From CAZELM01 sp964512995 (lineage in GTDB: Bacteria > CSSED10-310), in NCBI GenBank assembly GCA_964512995.1, contig CAZELM010000005.1, positions 1 through 64,000 of the forward strand: a stretch of 64,000 bases of DNA, given 5' to 3'. The notes beneath the pieces are model-generated. The model was given only the letters and a program-made list of their open reading frames with translations, was not told the origin of the DNA and did not search any database. The translations under genes and the position numbers were made by a program. Shown here piece after piece: positions 61,843-64,000 of the stretch (within the stretch, counting starts at the first letter, position 1; the number at the start of each line of letters is the position of its first letter).

Positions 61843-64000
61843 TCAGGATTTCCGAAACGGAACAAGACCGATCAAAACAGACAGAGCCACAAGAAGAATA
61901 CCGATTCCTATGGGTCCCGAAGCGGGAATGACTGGAGGTTGCGTGGGAGATGGAGGCGGAGTCGGTGTAGATGTCGCTGTCGGTGATGGGGATGGTGTTG
62001 GTGTTGGTGCGCCATCGATATCCAGATAATCTCTCGGTTCTAACTTGAAGTTACTGAAGCTGTAATTCAATGTCCCCTGCACAAACGCGAGGATTTCGTT
62101 CAATATCGGATCATAGCTGTAATAGCAGTCATCGACTCGGATCGTGCCGGTGCCGTCGTTAATCTGCCATTCGCCAAAGTCATCGGGATCATCCGGATTG
62201 ATGTTTGTGACCGTAATGGCCTGTGCCCGAATCAGAACACCTTCCCAGTGCTCCTGAGCCATTTCTCCCGTGGGAACGATTTCCGGTGTTGGAACAACAC
62301 CGGATCCTGTCACCATGATCCGGGACACGGGATTGATCTCGGTCATTCCGTAGTATTCCATGATGCTGCCTTCAACCTCGATGATGTCTCCGATCTCCAG
62401 CGTGGGTATTTGCTCAGGCAGATACACTTTTACACCATTCCAGTGACCGGCTCCATCCTGAATGTACATTTCCCGATTGCTTCGCTGAAATGCAGTGATC
62501 ACACCATGAGTGACCACATTCATCCCCACATAGGGTGAATCGCCAGTTGGATCCTCTGTATACTGAATATCGTAAATCGTCACAGACATCGCAGTCGGGG
62601 TAGCTGTCGGCGGCATCGTGGGAGTGGGCGTCGGACCGGATTCGCCACAGAGTTCAACGACATCTACATACACCGTCGCCGTTCCCAGCCATGAACCCGA
62701 AACATCATACATGCGAATCTGATAATCAAATGTCACAGCACCAGCCGGTGCGATATTGGAGCCGGCAATGATTTCGAGAGTCTGCCATCCATCCATATCA
62801 ACGGTATAGGCTGTTTCGACAGCCGCATCAACTTGAACACCCAGACTATCCTTCCAGTATCCATATAACCGGATCCGTCCTGCCGGATCATTGTCGTATG
62901 CATGGAACCGGATATCGTAGGCCGCGTTTTCCATCACCGGTATCACCTGCGTGATCGTCTGGGTGGTGGTACTGGTCCATGTCAGATTACAGGAATACAT
63001 CCCATCGAGAACGATTACGGATTCCTGTGAAGCGGTAAAGTCAGCGGTCAAGTTCGTCCATCCATCCGGTGGTCCACCCGCGCCATTGAGTTCCCAACTC
63101 TCAAAATCACCATTCATCACGATATTGTTTGCGCAGAATGTGGGAGTGGCTGTCGGGACGGTGACCGTCGGGGTTGATGTCGCGGGACCCGGAGTGGGTG
63201 TTTCAGTCGGGACAGGTGTCGGACCTGTTGGAGTAGCAGTGGGGGGTTCTGTTGGGGGAGTAGTCGGCGGGATATAGCAGTCCGCGTTCGCTTCACCCGG
63301 ACTGACCTCAGTATCACAGAAGTCCGTGAAGTTGTCGTCCGTATCCGATCCATCGGGCACCCGGGACACGCTATGGTCAATAAGAGGTTCTGGTTCAGAT
63401 ACGCCTTCACCACAACTATCGGGATATGTTGTGGCGCAGTCCGTACCACAGCGTACGCCATCCGCTCTCTGGCCATAGAACAGCAGCCAGACGCCATCGC
63501 AAGGACCATTCTGCAAAGTCGTCACAAACTCATCGTGAACGAGGTCCACATTAATCACTCCGGTCATTCCAATGACAAAATAACCATCATCCGGAATCGT
63601 ATAACCACTCAGACTGACAGGAACTTCAGTTTCAGCGCACAACTGATTCACCGGTTGCACGGTAAATCCATCCAGAGAGAGTCCTGCCGGACCTTTCAAC
63701 TCGACGAAACTGGATTCATCTGTGCTGTCATCATCATAGAAAAATTCATTGATCACTACATCGGGAATGGGCGGATAGGTCGGTGTTTCTGTTGGCGTGT
63801 TGGTGGAAACCGGTGTATTGGTCGGACCACCGGTAGTCGGAGTCGGTGTAGGCGTACTCACACAGTTCGATCCATTTGCCGACGGCGCCATGACCATAAA
63901 ACTGCTGGTATTCCGAGCGCCGCCTGCTCCATCCGGGCATCTCTGAATCGACTCATTCGCCGAATTAAGATTGGCGTTCTCGTCGATCTGAGGCTGACCC
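61843..64000 (-). CDS. Lamin-tail surface protein with OB-fold domain and GPIG sorting tail (5' end outside window)
   Basis: The frame is open to the window edge (NLNSANESIQRCPDGAGGAR), so the start is missing. Visible domains: the end of one region, a Pro/Thr linker, a lamin-tail domain (DVVINEFFYDDDSTDESSFVELKG ... VSRVPDGSDTDDNFTDF), a second linker, a carbohydrate-binding-like sandwich (NIVMNGDFESWELNG ... YDIRFHAYDNDPAG), and an OB-fold domain (VTIYDIQYTEDPTGDSPYVGMNVVTHGVI ... GDIIEVEGSIMEYYGMTEI). The C-terminus is VIPASGPIGIGILLVAL, a helix and FRKS, like the tail of the protein at 1510-5727. Cell-surface location is inferred. Confidence 0.88.
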   Translation of the reverse strand, partial: GQPQIDENANLNSANESIQRCPDGAGGARNTSSFMVMAPSANGSNCVSTPTPTPTTGGPTNTPVSTNTPTETPTYPPIPDVVINEFFYDDDSTDESSFVELKGPAGLSLDGFTVQPVNQLCAETEVPVSLSGYTIPDDGYFVIGMTGVINVDLVHDEFVTTLQNGPCDGVWLLFYGQRADGVRCGTDCATTYPDSCGEGVSEPEPLIDHSVSRVPDGSDTDDNFTDFCDTEVSPGEANADCYIPPTTPPTEPPTATPTGPTPVPTETPTPGPATSTPTVTVPTATPTFCANNIVMNGDFESWELNGAGGPPDGWTNLTADFTASQESVIVLDGMYSCNLTWTSTTTQTITQVIPVMENAAYDIRFHAYDNDPAGRIRLYGYWKDSLGVQVDAAVETAYTVDMDGWQTLEIIAGSNIAPAGAVTFDYQIRMYDVSGSWLGTATVYVDVVELCGESGPTPTPTMPPTATPTAMSVTIYDIQYTEDPTGDSPYVGMNVVTHGVITAFQRSNREMYIQDGAGHWNGVKVYLPEQIPTLEIGDIIEVEGSIMEYYGMTEINPVSRIMVTGSGVVPTPEIVPTGEMAQEHWEGVLIRAQAITVTNINPDDPDDFGEWQINDGTGTIRVDDCYYSYDPILNEILAFVQGTLNYSFSNFKLEPRDYLDIDGAPTPTPSPSPTATSTPTPPPSPTQPPVIPASGPIGIGILLVALSVLIGLVPFRKS

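Overview
The window is about 64 kb of a moderate-GC, gene-dense bacterial chromosome. It is almost certainly a metagenome-assembled scaffold: it contains three gaps of exactly 100 N (905-1004, 6036-6135, 40054-40153), each inside a tandem repeat. I see no rRNA, tRNA or CRISPR array. The gene content suggests a free-living Gram-negative-type bacterium of a poorly cultured phylum. It has lipoproteins with lipobox-like N-termini, large secreted proteins with Pro/Thr linkers and lamin-tail domains, a C-terminal GPIG/transmembrane/Arg tail that looks like a protein-sorting signal, an MglA-type GTPase, a TPR-Ser/Thr kinase, FHA-DUF4388 and HD-GYP regulators, and many proteins with no clear cultured relatives. 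I cannot name the phylum from sequence alone.

Region by region. 1-1.5 kb: a GxxExxY gene bracketed by inverted, 9-bp-periodic repeats. 1.5-11.5 kb: cell-surface genes, namely an eight-repeat secreted protein with a sorting tail, a TPR lytic transglycosylase lipoprotein, a collagen-like/LamG protein and a TlpA-like thioredoxin. 11.5-17.3 kb (minus strand): a tightly coupled five-gene operon encoding a LysW-like 49-residue zinc-ribbon carrier, a DUF4392 (D-glutamate cyclase)-SH3-NlpC/P60 fusion, a MurD-like ligase, a threonine-synthase-like PLP enzyme and an ATP-grasp ligase. This is the best candidate for an undescribed system: amide chemistry on a protein carrier, or a muropeptide salvage route. 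17.7-26 kb: class I FBP aldolase, an SHMT-like enzyme, an rRNA methyltransferase, NDP kinase, a tandem pair of possible Ntn-hydrolase-like proteins, and a TRAM/Fe-S RNA methyltransferase homologue that appears to lack its catalytic cysteine.

26-36.6 kb: an M61-like lipoprotein, a decaying group IIC intron inserted directly behind the terminator of a large secreted subtilase, an HD-GYP response regulator, two small envelope proteins and an MglA-like GTPase with a long tail. 36.9-41.6 kb: a giant lamin-tail-domain protein whose core is at least three 750-bp copies without visible differences, broken by an assembly gap. 41.6-50.4 kb: a thiamine-binding-like protein coupled to a GlcD/GlcF fusion oxidoreductase, an FHA-DUF4388 protein facing a TPR-kinase, a DRG-like GTPase with TGS domain and a B12-binding radical SAM protein.

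50.5-54.8 kb (minus): a compact operon of four membrane proteins (the first with an FN3 and a DUF6754-like domain) ending in a redox-dead thioredoxin-like protein. 55-61.8 kb: a CpcT/CpeT-like lipoprotein, an FmdB-type zinc ribbon, a NamZ/DUF1343 muramidase without signal peptide, an MrfA-type helicase, a TrmJ-like methyltransferase and a MshEN-domain protein. 61.8-64 kb: the 3' part of another lamin-tail surface protein with the same GPIG sorting tail; its 5' end lies outside the window.
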